Below are positions 1 through 6,962 of a stretch of DNA of 58,800 nucleotides, in pieces. The stretch lies in the NCBI GenBank assembly GCA_944386225.1, contig CALXAH010000021.1, positions 1 to 58,800 of the forward strand. Reading direction: 5' to 3'. The notes beneath the pieces were generated by a model. It worked only from the letters and a program-made list of their open reading frames with translations, was not told the origin of the DNA and did not search any database. The translations under genes and the position numbers were made by a program. Origin of the DNA: an uncultured Gemmiger sp. GTDB taxonomy: Bacteria > Bacillota > Clostridia > Oscillospirales > Ruminococcaceae. Every line of letters begins with the position of its first letter. Position 1 is the first letter of the stretch.

Positions 1-59
1 CACAGACAACAAGCCCTTTCGGCTGCTTGAACTATTTTTGCTTCAAAATATTGTCTAAC

Positions 60-184
60 TTTTTGGGGTCACTTCACATTTTGGTCTGCACGGGCCTTTG
101 CTCATTTTCTTTCCCAAGGGCCGGAGTATTCCGGCCCTGTGTTCCGGGGGTCTGGGGGATATGTTATATCCCCCAGATTCAGCC
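60..184. repeat. modular palindromic repeat, copy L1 (right half)
   Basis: The right half of the dispersed element is present. The m2 hairpin is at 117-138 (core GGCCGGAGTATTCCGGCC). The m1 hairpin has perfect 12-bp arms, 151-162 with 166-177, and a GTT loop. Bases 73-97 match the right arm of the central hairpin of copy L2. The left m1 and m2 modules are not seen in the first 60 bases, so this copy is truncated or decayed. It overlaps the stop codon of the LacI gene and probably helps terminate it. Confidence 0.7.
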
Positions 185-1207
185 TTTCTGCCCGTCGCTG
201 CGCGGGGCGGCGACGCTCTGGCGCACCACCAGCTCGCAGGGCATGAAGATATTCAGGGGCACGGTATGCCCGTGGTCGATCCGGTCCAGCAGGGTCTTGA
301 CGGCGAAACTGCCCAGATCCCGGAACGGCACCTTGACGGTGGTCAGCAGGGGTTTTGTCTGTTCCGCTTCCGGGATATTGTCGATGCTGATCACGCTGAT
401 CTGGGCCGGCACCGCCACCCCGGCCTCCGCCAATCCCCGCAATACACCCTGGGCGGTGGCGTCGTTGGCGCAGAACAGCGCCGTGGGCCGGGTTTTGGCC
501 GCCAGGATCCGCTCCACCGCCCGGTGCCCGCCCGCCGGATTCATCGCCGCCGGAAAAATCGGCCCCGGCGTCAATCCCACATCCAGCATGAACGCCCGGT
601 ATCCCCGGTACCGGATCTCCTTTTCCGTCTCGCCCACGTACCCGATCACCCGATGCCCCGCCTCGTACAGATACTGCAGCGCCATCTCCGCTGCGTGCCA
701 TCCGTCGCACACGATGTGATCCCGGCGTATCTCCATCTGATTCAGGGTGATGTGCACCACCCGTTTCTTGAACCGGCCGATCAGCCCCTCGCAGTCCGGC
801 CCGCTCTTGCCCAGCACCACCAGGCCTTCTGTTCGGCCCGGCGCAAAGCTTTCCTCCCGGCTCAGGCGCGGCGCGTCCTTATGGCTGTACCGGGGCCCCA
901 GCCGGCACCCCTGCCGCAGCACTTCTTCCTCCACGCAGGCCGCCAGCGTATTGAAAAAACTGTCCTCTTTATAATCCTCCGCCCGCGCAAACAGGCAGCT
1001 CACCGTGATGGCCTCCTTCGGTGTTCCGCCGCCCTCCTTCAGCCGCTTGGCCTCCTGATTCGGCACATAGCCCGTGGCCCGCACCGCGTCCCACACCCGC
1101 TTCTGCACCGCCGCGCCCGCACATTTTTCGCCCTTGCCGTTGATGATCCGGGACACCGTGCTGGCCGATACCCCCGCCAGCCGGGCCACCTCTTTCAGCG
1201 TTGCCAT
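179..1207 (-). CDS. LacI/GalR-family transcriptional regulator
   Basis: This is a 342-residue protein of normal LacI-family length. The N-terminal helix-turn-helix (residues about 3-25, LKEVARLAGVSASTVSRIIN) is canonical. It is followed by a hinge with YVPNQEAKRL and a periplasmic-binding-protein-like effector domain from about residue 60 to the end. The start ATG at 1207 follows AAAGGAGG. The family represses carbohydrate uptake or catabolic genes and releases DNA on binding a sugar. No sugar gene adjoins it here, so the ligand is unknown. A palindromic LacI-type half-match near its own promoter suggests autoregulation. Its stop codon lies inside repeat L1. Confidence 0.9.
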   Translation of the reverse strand: MATLKEVARLAGVSASTVSRIINGKGEKCAGAAVQKRVWDAVRATGYVPNQEAKRLKEGGGTPKEAITVSCLFARAEDYKEDSFFNTLAACVEEEVLRQGCRLGPRYSHKDAPRLSREESFAPGRTEGLVVLGKSGPDCEGLIGRFKKRVVHITLNQMEIRRDHIVCDGWHAAEMALQYLYEAGHRVIGYVGETEKEIRYRGYRAFMLDVGLTPGPIFPAAMNPAGGHRAVERILAAKTRPTALFCANDATAQGVLRGLAEAGVAVPAQISVISIDNIPEAEQTKPLLTTVKVPFRDLGSFAVKTLLDRIDHGHTVPLNIFMPCELVVRQSVAAPRSDGQKG

Positions 1208-1225
1208 GGAATGTGCCTCCTTTCG

Positions 1226-1239
1226 CGCAAACGTTTTCC
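1226..1239. promoter_or_regulatory. candidate LacI-type operator
   Basis: The sequence CGCAAACGTTTTCC is an imperfect palindrome centred on AACGTT and resembles GalR/LacI operators (core CG flanked by A/T-rich arms). It sits between the promoter and the start codon of the divergently read LacI gene, so it is plausibly its own operator. This rests on pattern match only. Confidence 0.4.
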
Positions 1240-1248
1240 TTGTCTTTT

Positions 1249-1277
1249 ATCATACCCAACTCCCGCCTTTTTGACAA
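1249..1277 (-). promoter_or_regulatory. sigma-A promoter of the LacI gene
   Basis: On the minus strand TTGTCA, a 17-base spacer and TATGAT are placed about 40 bases upstream of the ATG at 1207. Confidence 0.6.
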
Positions 1278-1304
1278 GACGGGAATTTTTTTGCCCCCCA
1301 CCCC

Positions 1305-1333
1305 TTGACAGCGTCCGGTTTAGGTGCTATGGT
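1305..1333 (+). promoter_or_regulatory. sigma-A promoter of the GntR/ABC operon
   Basis: TTGACA (1305-1310), a 17-base spacer and TATGGT (1328-1333) form a near-consensus promoter reading into the operon that starts at 1398. Confidence 0.75.
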
Positions 1334-1353
1334 TAGTTACACAAGTAATGAAC
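1332..1353. promoter_or_regulatory. candidate YtrA-type operator
   Basis: Arms GTTAGTTAC (1332-1340) and GTAATGAAC (1345-1353) are inverted with 7 of 9 pairs matching around ACAA. The site overlaps the end of the -10 box and the expected transcription start. This is where an autorepressing YtrA-family regulator, encoded as the first gene, would bind. Confidence 0.5.
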
Positions 1354-1397
1354 AACTTAACCCATGGGTGGAACGGACAGATAAGGAGGTGAGAGGG

Positions 1398-1781
1398 TTG
1401 CTGCAACCCTTTAACGACCAGAGCGCCCTCTACCTGCAGGTGGCGCGGATGCTGGAGGACGGCATCCTGCGGGGGATCTACCCCGCCGAGGAGCAGGTGC
1501 CCAGCACCAACGAGCTGGCCCGGGTGTACAAGATCAACCCGGCCACGGCGGCCAAGGGCATCAACCTGCTGGTGGATGAGGGGATTCTGTACAAGCGGCG
1601 GGGCATCGGGATGTTCGTGGCCCCGGGGGCGGCGCAGGCCATCGCCGCCCGGCGCAAGGCAGCCTTTTACAACGACTATGTGATCGCGCTGGCGAAGGAA
1701 GCCGCCAGCCTGGGTATCGACGCGGAGGAGCTGGCGCAGATGGTGCGCCGGGCCGCCGCCGAAAAGGAGGAACAAGGATGA
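1398..1781 (+). CDS. GntR-family regulator, YtrA subfamily
   Basis: The start is the TTG at 1398, preceded by AAGGAGGTGAGAGGG. An upstream in-frame codon at 1305 lies inside the -35 box and cannot be the start. The 127-residue product has the winged helix of GntR proteins (QVPSTNELARVYKINPATAA, then a wing KRRGIGMFV) and only a short C-terminal helical extension, which is typical of YtrA. Such proteins repress the adjacent ABC transporter genes and often respond to cell-wall antibiotics. It overlaps the ATPase gene by ATGA. A palindrome at the promoter suggests autoregulation. Confidence 0.9.
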   Translation: MLQPFNDQSALYLQVARMLEDGILRGIYPAEEQVPSTNELARVYKINPATAAKGINLLVDEGILYKRRGIGMFVAPGAAQAIAARRKAAFYNDYVIALAKEAASLGIDAEELAQMVRRAAAEKEEQG

Positions 1782-2686
1782 ACGGTAAACAGCACCCGGA
1801 ACTGCGGGCCGAGGGCCTGCGGCTGCGGTACGGAAAGAACGAAGTATTGCACGGCATCGACCTGACCCTGCGTCCGGGCTGCATCTACGGCCTGGTGGGG
1901 CGCAACGGGGCGGGCAAGACCACCCTGCTCAGCTGCCTGACCGGCCAGCTGGCGGTGAGTGAGGGCGCCGTAACCTGCGGCGGGCAGCCGGTGTGGGAGA
2001 ACCCGGCGGCACTGGCAAACCTGTGTTTTTCCCGGGAGATCGGCACCACCCTGGGCGGCGGCCCCAACAACATGAAGGTGCGGGACTACCTGGAGGCGGC
2101 GGCGCTGTTTCTGCCCCACTGGGACAAGGAGTACGCCGCCCGGCTGGTGGCGCGGTTCGGGCTGGACGAGCGCAAGAAGATCTGCAAGCTGAGCAAGGGT
2201 ATGCTGAGCATGGTGACCATCGTGATCGCCCTGGCCAGCCGGGCCCCCATCACCATCCTGGACGAGCCGGTGGCGGGCCTGGACGTGGTGGCCCGGGAGG
2301 ACTTCTACAAGCTGCTGCTGGAGGACTACGCCGAGACCGGCCGCACCTTTGTGATCAGCACCCATATTATTGAGGAGGCCGCCTCGGTGTTTGAGGAGGT
2401 CATCCTGCTGGACGAGGGCCGTATCCTGGAAATGGGCGAAACCGACGAGCTGGTGGGCCAGTTCGCGGCGGTGACCGGCGCCGAGGAAGCGGTGGACGCG
2501 GTCTGCGCCGGGCACAGGGTGCTCACCTGCGAGCGGCTGGGCCGCCAGAAACAGTGCGTGGTGCGGCTGCCCGGCGGGCCCGGGGCGCTGCGTGCCGGCG
2601 GTGAGGTGGACGTGGAACCCCTGACCCTGCAAAAGGTATTCGTGACCCTGTGCGGCCACGAGGAGAAAGGGGGCGGCGCGGCATGA
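1778..2686 (+). CDS. ABC transporter ATP-binding protein
   Basis: The protein has 302 residues. Walker A is GRNGAGKT (about residues 41-48), the signature region is KLSKGM and Walker B is ITILDEP. Downstream the switch histidine falls in the context STH. It resembles YtrB/BcrA-type ATPases that power small-molecule or peptide export. The start codon overlaps the regulator stop, and its own TGA overlaps the next ATG, so translation is coupled. With the two downstream membrane proteins it forms one exporter. The substrate is not evident; export of an antimicrobial or cell-wall stress response is an inference from the YtrA context. Confidence 0.88.
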   Translation: MNGKQHPELRAEGLRLRYGKNEVLHGIDLTLRPGCIYGLVGRNGAGKTTLLSCLTGQLAVSEGAVTCGGQPVWENPAALANLCFSREIGTTLGGGPNNMKVRDYLEAAALFLPHWDKEYAARLVARFGLDERKKICKLSKGMLSMVTIVIALASRAPITILDEPVAGLDVVAREDFYKLLLEDYAETGRTFVISTHIIEEAASVFEEVILLDEGRILEMGETDELVGQFAAVTGAEEAVDAVCAGHRVLTCERLGRQKQCVVRLPGGPGALRAGGEVDVEPLTLQKVFVTLCGHEEKGGGAA

Positions 2687-3312
2687 CGGCGCGGGCAGTT
2701 CGGTTTTCGCTGCGGTGGGCGGCGCTGCTGCTGGGCGCGGTGGTGCTGTCTGCCCTGGTCACGCTGGGCTCCGCCGCCCTGTGGGGCACCAACAGCCGGG
2801 AAAACTTTATGGCCAACTATCTGGTGGCCTTTCCGCTGCTGGCGGAGTTCCTGTTTCTGATAAGCGGGGCGTCGATGGCCATGCCTATGCTGCCGCTGAT
2901 GGTGGCCATGGGCTGCACCCGCCGGGCCGCCTGGGCCGGGATGCAGATCGTCACCTGGCTGTGCTGGGCGGTGCTGCTGGCGGTGAGCCTGGGGATGTTC
3001 CGGGCGGGGCAGGCCTTCGGGATGGAGGCGTTCTTCCCCGACGGGGTGGTGTTCAACGGGCTGTTCCTGGCCCTGGCCGGGCAGCTGGCGCTGCCGGCGG
3101 GGCTGCTGGAAGGCCGGCTGGGCCGGGGGCTGGTCGCCGCGTGCGGTTCTGTGGTGATGCTGGGCGGGCTGATCCTGGGCGGCCTGTGGAAGTGGGGCAT
3201 GCTGCCCACGGCCGTTTACACGGCGGCGCAGGTGGTCTGCGCCGTGGCGGTGGTGGTGCTGTTTGCAGCCAGCCGCCGGCTGGCGATGCGGCTGGCCCCG
3301 AAAAACGCGTGA
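2683..3312 (+). CDS. ABC transporter membrane subunit (hypothetical)
   Basis: The start ATG at 2683 overlaps the ATPase stop as ATGA. An in-frame GTG at 2650 would lengthen it inside the upstream gene and is less likely. The product is 209 residues with about six hydrophobic segments (for example 9-30, 45-70, 85-100, 120-140, 150-170, 175-200) and a basic C-terminus. No named family is recognised. Its position between the ATPase and another polytopic protein makes it a permease half of the exporter. Confidence 0.75.
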   Translation: MTARAVRFSLRWAALLLGAVVLSALVTLGSAALWGTNSRENFMANYLVAFPLLAEFLFLISGASMAMPMLPLMVAMGCTRRAAWAGMQIVTWLCWAVLLAVSLGMFRAGQAFGMEAFFPDGVVFNGLFLALAGQLALPAGLLEGRLGRGLVAACGSVVMLGGLILGGLWKWGMLPTAVYTAAQVVCAVAVVVLFAASRRLAMRLAPKNA

Positions 3313-3328
3313 CAAGGAGGGATACAGG

Positions 3329-4042
3329 ATGCTGCGAACCATCAAAGCCTGCGTGGCCATCAGCCTGCGGGATCTGTGGCTGGAGCTGGCCGGCGTGGCC
3401 GGGGTCTGGCTGCTGGTGGAGCTGGGCACCAATCTGGTGACCGGATACTATTTTTATAAGGACGGCCCCGCCTGCGGCACGGTGGGGTTTGCCGGGGCGC
3501 TGGCGGTGTTCGGCACCGCGGTGATGGCGGCTTTTATCAATGTGGGCCGGGTATGGATGGATTTCCGCCGGGGGCTGCGGCTGGGAGCCACCCGCCGGGG
3601 GCTGCTGGCGGGGGAGATGCTGGCCTGCGTTCTGCACAGTCTGGTGCCGGTGGGGCTGGCGCTGGCCCTGGCCGGGGTGAGCGAAGGCGTTTACCGGCTG
3701 CTGTGGCAGCCCCGCGGGGTGGAGCTGGTGTTCTCGGTCTGGACCCTCATGGGCCCGGTGGTGCTGGCGCTGCTGCTGGCCGGGCCTATCGCGGTGGCCT
3801 ACCTGATCGGCGCGCCGCTGCTGCAGTTCGGCAGCAAGGCCGGCTGGGTGCTCTGGTGCATCTGGATGGCGGTGGTGGTGTTTGACGATCAGCTGTCCCG
3901 GCTGTTTGGCGGATTCCTGAGCCCCTTTGTGGCAGCGAACCCGCTGGGGCTGGGCATTCTGGGCACCGCGGCGGCGCTGGTCTATCTGGTGCTCTGCGCC
4001 CGGTGGATGCTGCGTCTGCCCGCTACCGGCGGCGGTGGCTGA
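3329..4042 (+). CDS. ABC transporter membrane subunit (hypothetical)
   Basis: The start ATG at 3329 follows AAGGAGGGATACAGG. The 237-residue protein begins MLRTIKACVAISLRDL and has about six membrane segments separated by short Arg-rich loops (RRGLRLGATRRGLL). It is the last gene of the YtrA-type operon, 16 bases after the preceding permease and directly before a strong terminator. It is probably the second permease. No specific family signature was identified. Confidence 0.75.
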   Translation: MLRTIKACVAISLRDLWLELAGVAGVWLLVELGTNLVTGYYFYKDGPACGTVGFAGALAVFGTAVMAAFINVGRVWMDFRRGLRLGATRRGLLAGEMLACVLHSLVPVGLALALAGVSEGVYRLLWQPRGVELVFSVWTLMGPVVLALLLAGPIAVAYLIGAPLLQFGSKAGWVLWCIWMAVVVFDDQLSRLFGGFLSPFVAANPLGLGILGTAAALVYLVLCARWMLRLPATGGGG

Positions 4043-4058
4043 ACAAATACAGTTTTTT

Positions 4059-4091
4059 CTCCCGGAGATGGCTTTCTCCGGGAGATTTTTT
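4059..4091 (+). terminator. intrinsic terminator of the ABC operon
   Basis: A perfect 10-bp stem (CTCCCGGAGA, 4059-4068, with 4075-4084), loop TGGCTT and a following T-run. Confidence 0.9.
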
Positions 4092-4379
4092 AACCTTTGC
4101 CCGCATTGCTTTTAACTTTTTCGCATTTTCGGCCCATTTATGACCAGGATTTTGGGTCAAAAGCCACACAGCTGTCCTTCTTTTCCCTGTTTTCGGGTTA
4201 AATGAGTATTGGCATTTTAACGAATATATGTATTATTTTATCCTAAAAACTTGATATTCTGCACGCTTGTGACCGGAACACCTGCCAATATTGCGGCAAA
4301 ACCAGTATAAATGCGGTCACAGCCGTCCGGATTCTCGATTTACCGATTACTTTTCGTGACCAGTTTGTGACCGGGAAGG
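4092..4379. other. AT-rich gap with repeated GTGACC motifs
   Basis: This non-coding gap is much richer in A and T than its surroundings. It contains TTGTGACCGG twice in direct orientation (4267-4276, 4365-4374), an inverted copy (GCGGTCACAG at 4313-4322) and a variant CGTGACCAG (4355-4363), all within 110 bases. They could be binding sites of an unidentified DNA-binding protein. No gene is seen. Confidence 0.4.
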
Positions 4380-4457
4380 TGGACCCTGCCCCTGGCCGCT
4401 CTGGCCGCCGCCCAGCTGGCGCTGCTGCTGCGCCGCGCCCAGCGGGAGGACGCCTGA
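4380..4457 (+). pseudogene. possible 3-prime remnant of a membrane-protein gene
   Basis: From 4380 one frame reads WTLPLAALAAAQLALLLRRA then QREDA and a TGA at 4455. That looks like the last transmembrane helix and charged tail of a protein. There is no start or upstream coding sequence, and the base composition jumps from AT-rich to GC-rich at about 4380. A deletion that removed the rest of a gene would explain it. It could also be chance. Confidence 0.3.
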
Positions 4458-4474
4458 GCTTTCCATAAATCCAT

Positions 4475-4511
4475 AAAAAACAGGACGCATCGGTGATGCG
4501 TCCTGTTTTTT
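4475..4511. terminator. bidirectional intrinsic terminator
   Basis: An A-run, the arms CAGGACGCATC (4481-4491) and GATGCGTCCTG (4495-4505) with loop GGT, then a T-run. It serves the minus-strand lipoprotein gene ending at 4519 and can stop plus-strand readthrough. Confidence 0.9.
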
Positions 4512-4518
4512 GCTATCG

Positions 4519-5583
4519 TCAGGCGGCGTTGGGGTTGAAGACCTGCAGTTCGATCAGCCGGGCGTCCCCATTTACCGCGGGGGTGTCGGCGTGCCGTTCC
4601 GCCGGGTTCATCACAAAGGTGAAGGTACTGCTGATCCCCGTCCGGTCACCGATCGACAGGGCACAGCTGCTCTGTGCATCGTTGGCGTTTTCTCCGGGAA
4701 GGCGGACGCTCAGCCGCACCCCTCCATCCGTTTGCTCTGCAAGTCCGATGTAGGTACAGCCGGCCAGCCACTGGATCTCCTCCGGGGTAAAGCCCAGCTT
4801 TTCCAGGGCGGTGGCCAGGGTGTCCTCCGGCTGGATGCCGGCCAGCTGCCCTTCGTCCAGCCAGACGGCCGGGCGGCGGGGTTCGATGTCGTCATACCGC
4901 ATGACCGTAATCGTCATCAGGCTGGCGTAGGTTTCCTCATTGTCCCGGTGGGCCATGAAATAGTCGTAGTCGCCGGACAGGGTGATCCCCAGATCCGGGT
5001 TGTTGGTAAAGTTGCCCATCTGGTAGTACGGCAGCATCGGCAGAAAGCTCTCCATGCTGGCCTGTGCCGCCGGGATGCCGTTCAGGCTCACGCCGGTGAA
5101 GATGGCGGCCGTATCCAGATGGGCGGCGGCCGCTTCCAGAAATTCATCGCTGCCCGGTTCCGGGATCATCAGCTGCTCCAGCCGGGCCTGCAGCTCGGCC
5201 AGGGCCGGGTCGTCCGGGTAGAGAGCCAGGGCTTCCTCCAGCACACTCTGGGCGGTGTCATAATCTTCCACCTGGATGTACACCTCCACCATGCCCGCCC
5301 AGGCCGCCGCGCCGCCGTCCAGGCTGCGGGCTGTCTCATAATCGGCCAGGGCCTCATTGACCATGCCCAGGGCCAGGTAGGCTTCGGCCCGCTGCAGGTA
5401 GCTTTCCGGCCGGTTCGGGTCCACGGCGATGGCGTCGGTAAAGGCTGCCAGCGCCTCGTCAAAGCTGCCCTCGCTCAGATAGCGCATGCCCAGGTCGTAC
5501 TGCTCCTGCCAGCGCTCCTCCAGGCTGGCGCAGCCAGCCAGCAGCGCCAGGGCCAGCAGCAGGCAGAGTATTTTTCGTTTCAT
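4519..5583 (-). CDS. TPR-repeat lipoprotein (paralogue 1 of 3)
   Basis: The start ATG at 5583 is preceded by GGAGAG. The 354-residue product has a lipoprotein signal (MKRKILCLLLALALLAGCAS) with the lipobox LAGC, so it should be anchored to the outer face of the membrane. Residues about 20-130 form three TPR-like helix pairs beginning RWQEQYDLGMRYLSE. The C-terminal 200 residues are an unrecognised extracytoplasmic domain. The TPR segment is clearly homologous to the genes at 41421 and 46779, while the C-terminal domains differ. The role is unknown; protein-protein interaction at the envelope is the likely class. A bidirectional terminator follows it. Confidence 0.8.
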   Translation of the reverse strand: MKRKILCLLLALALLAGCASLEERWQEQYDLGMRYLSEGSFDEALAAFTDAIAVDPNRPESYLQRAEAYLALGMVNEALADYETARSLDGGAAAWAGMVEVYIQVEDYDTAQSVLEEALALYPDDPALAELQARLEQLMIPEPGSDEFLEAAAAHLDTAAIFTGVSLNGIPAAQASMESFLPMLPYYQMGNFTNNPDLGITLSGDYDYFMAHRDNEETYASLMTITVMRYDDIEPRRPAVWLDEGQLAGIQPEDTLATALEKLGFTPEEIQWLAGCTYIGLAEQTDGGVRLSVRLPGENANDAQSSCALSIGDRTGISSTFTFVMNPAERHADTPAVNGDARLIELQVFNPNAA

Positions 5584-5797
5584 GATTTCTCTCTCCTCTT
5601 TCCTTGCGGCGGGATACACAGCCCGCTTTCTTTCAGTATAGCGCCGCCAAAGATCCCGCCGCCAGAACCAAAACCGACCTCAACCGGGCGGAAACTGCAA
5701 AAAGGAGTTTTTTTGCCCGGCGCGGCGATTTTTTTCGCCGGTTTTTGCCGGATATGGTATACTGAAAACAAACCACGAAAAGAAAGAGGGATCGTGT

Positions 5798-6754
5798 ATG
5801 GCAAACCGGTTTCAGAAGTTTTATCAGATGGTGGCGGAGGCCACCGGCCTGACCCCTGACGGGGAACAGCCCGCGCTGTTCGGCAGCCGGGGCGGATTCG
5901 ACCTTCTGGTGCATCCTCTCAAGCCCTCCCAGCCGGGCATCCTGACCGTGACCGTCTGCGTGCAGCGGGCCGCCGGGCCGCTTACCGCCGGGGAGATCAA
6001 GGAGTTCCGGGCCGGGCAATGGGCCTGCGCCAAGCTGTTCCAGCAGGGGCAGACGGTGAACATGACCATCAAAAACTCGCTGAAGGTAACCAAACACATG
6101 CCGGAGGTGCTGCCCGGGCTGCTGGACGGCTTTGTGGAATTTCTGCGGCAGGCGGGTTTTGAAAATGTCTGCCAGGGCTGCGGCGCGGCGGGCGAAACCC
6201 AAAGCTGTTTTGCCGGCGGACGGCTGCTGCAGCTTTGCCCGGAATGTCTGGCCCGGATGCAGCAGCAGGCGGCCACCGCGCCCGTCAAGCCGGAAAACCC
6301 GGTGGCCGGGGCGGTGGGCGCGCTGATCGGCAGCCTGGCAGGGGCGGTGTGCATCATCCTGTTCAGCCAGCTGGGTTACGTGGCGGCGCTGAGCGGCCTG
6401 GTGATGGGGGTTTGCGCCATCAAGGGCTACGAAATGCTGGGCGGCCGGCTTTCGGGCAAGGGGGCCGCGATCAGCGTGGTGGTCATGCTGCTTATGACCT
6501 ACGCGGCCGACCGGCTGGACTGGGGCATCGTGATTGCCCGGGAACTGGGCGTGGATGTGTTTACCGGATTCCGCGCGGTGGGGGCGCTGCTGGAGATGCA
6601 GGCCATTGACGCCGCCATGTACTGGGGCAACCTGGCGATGCTGTATCTGTTTTTGCTGCTGGGCATGGTGCCCACCGTGCTGGCCGGGCTGCGCGCAAGC
6701 CGCCAGGCCGGCGTGGTGCGTCCGCTGCAGGACAGCGGGCCGAGCGGCGTATAA
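5798..6754 (+). CDS. membrane protein with a zinc-ribbon-like Cys motif, unknown function
   Basis: The start ATG at 5798 follows AAAGAGGG; a TATACT at 5758-5763 is a probable -10 box. The 318-residue protein has a soluble N-terminal half (about 1-120). Next comes a four-cysteine element with CQGCG and LCPEC at about 128-150, which looks like a metal-binding ribbon, and then four or five membrane helices (about 170-300) before a short tail. I do not recognise the family. It stands alone between a lipoprotein gene and a FAD oxidoreductase gene. Confidence 0.7.
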   Translation: MANRFQKFYQMVAEATGLTPDGEQPALFGSRGGFDLLVHPLKPSQPGILTVTVCVQRAAGPLTAGEIKEFRAGQWACAKLFQQGQTVNMTIKNSLKVTKHMPEVLPGLLDGFVEFLRQAGFENVCQGCGAAGETQSCFAGGRLLQLCPECLARMQQQAATAPVKPENPVAGAVGALIGSLAGAVCIILFSQLGYVAALSGLVMGVCAIKGYEMLGGRLSGKGAAISVVVMLLMTYAADRLDWGIVIARELGVDVFTGFRAVGALLEMQAIDAAMYWGNLAMLYLFLLLGMVPTVLAGLRASRQAGVVRPLQDSGPSGV

Positions 6755-6808
6755 ACTTCCAAAAGTCGTACTTATTCCGTAAATTTTTGCCTTTCTGCAC
6801 AAAAACAC

Positions 6809-6837
6809 TTGACTTTCAAGCCTTTGTATGCTATAAA
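6809..6837 (+). promoter_or_regulatory. sigma-A promoter of the FAD-protein gene
   Basis: TTGACT (6809-6814), 17 bases, TATAAA (6832-6837). The predicted start is near 6844, only about ten bases before the terminator-like hairpin at 6853. Confidence 0.75.
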
Positions 6838-6852
6838 CTCCTATGGCTTTGT

Positions 6853-6918
6853 AACCAGCTGCCCGCCGCCGGGCCGCCGCCCGGTTTGGGGCGTTGCTCT
6901 AGGCGGCAGCTGGTTTTT
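6853..6918 (+). terminator. leader terminator or attenuator upstream of the FAD-protein gene
   Basis: The arms AACCAGCTGCC (6853-6863) and GGCAGCTGGTT (6905-6915) are perfectly complementary and run into TTTTTT. Inside is a second hairpin, CCGGGC with GCCCGG and tetraloop CGCC. GCTGC just downstream of the T-run can also pair with GCAGC in the right arm, which would disrupt the terminator. A terminator this close to a strong promoter implies attenuation or a short independent RNA. It could not serve an upstream gene alone, because the promoter lies between. Confidence 0.6.
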
Positions 6919-6962
6919 TGCTGCGTACAAATAGAAAAACAATTTGCAGGAGGATGCACACC

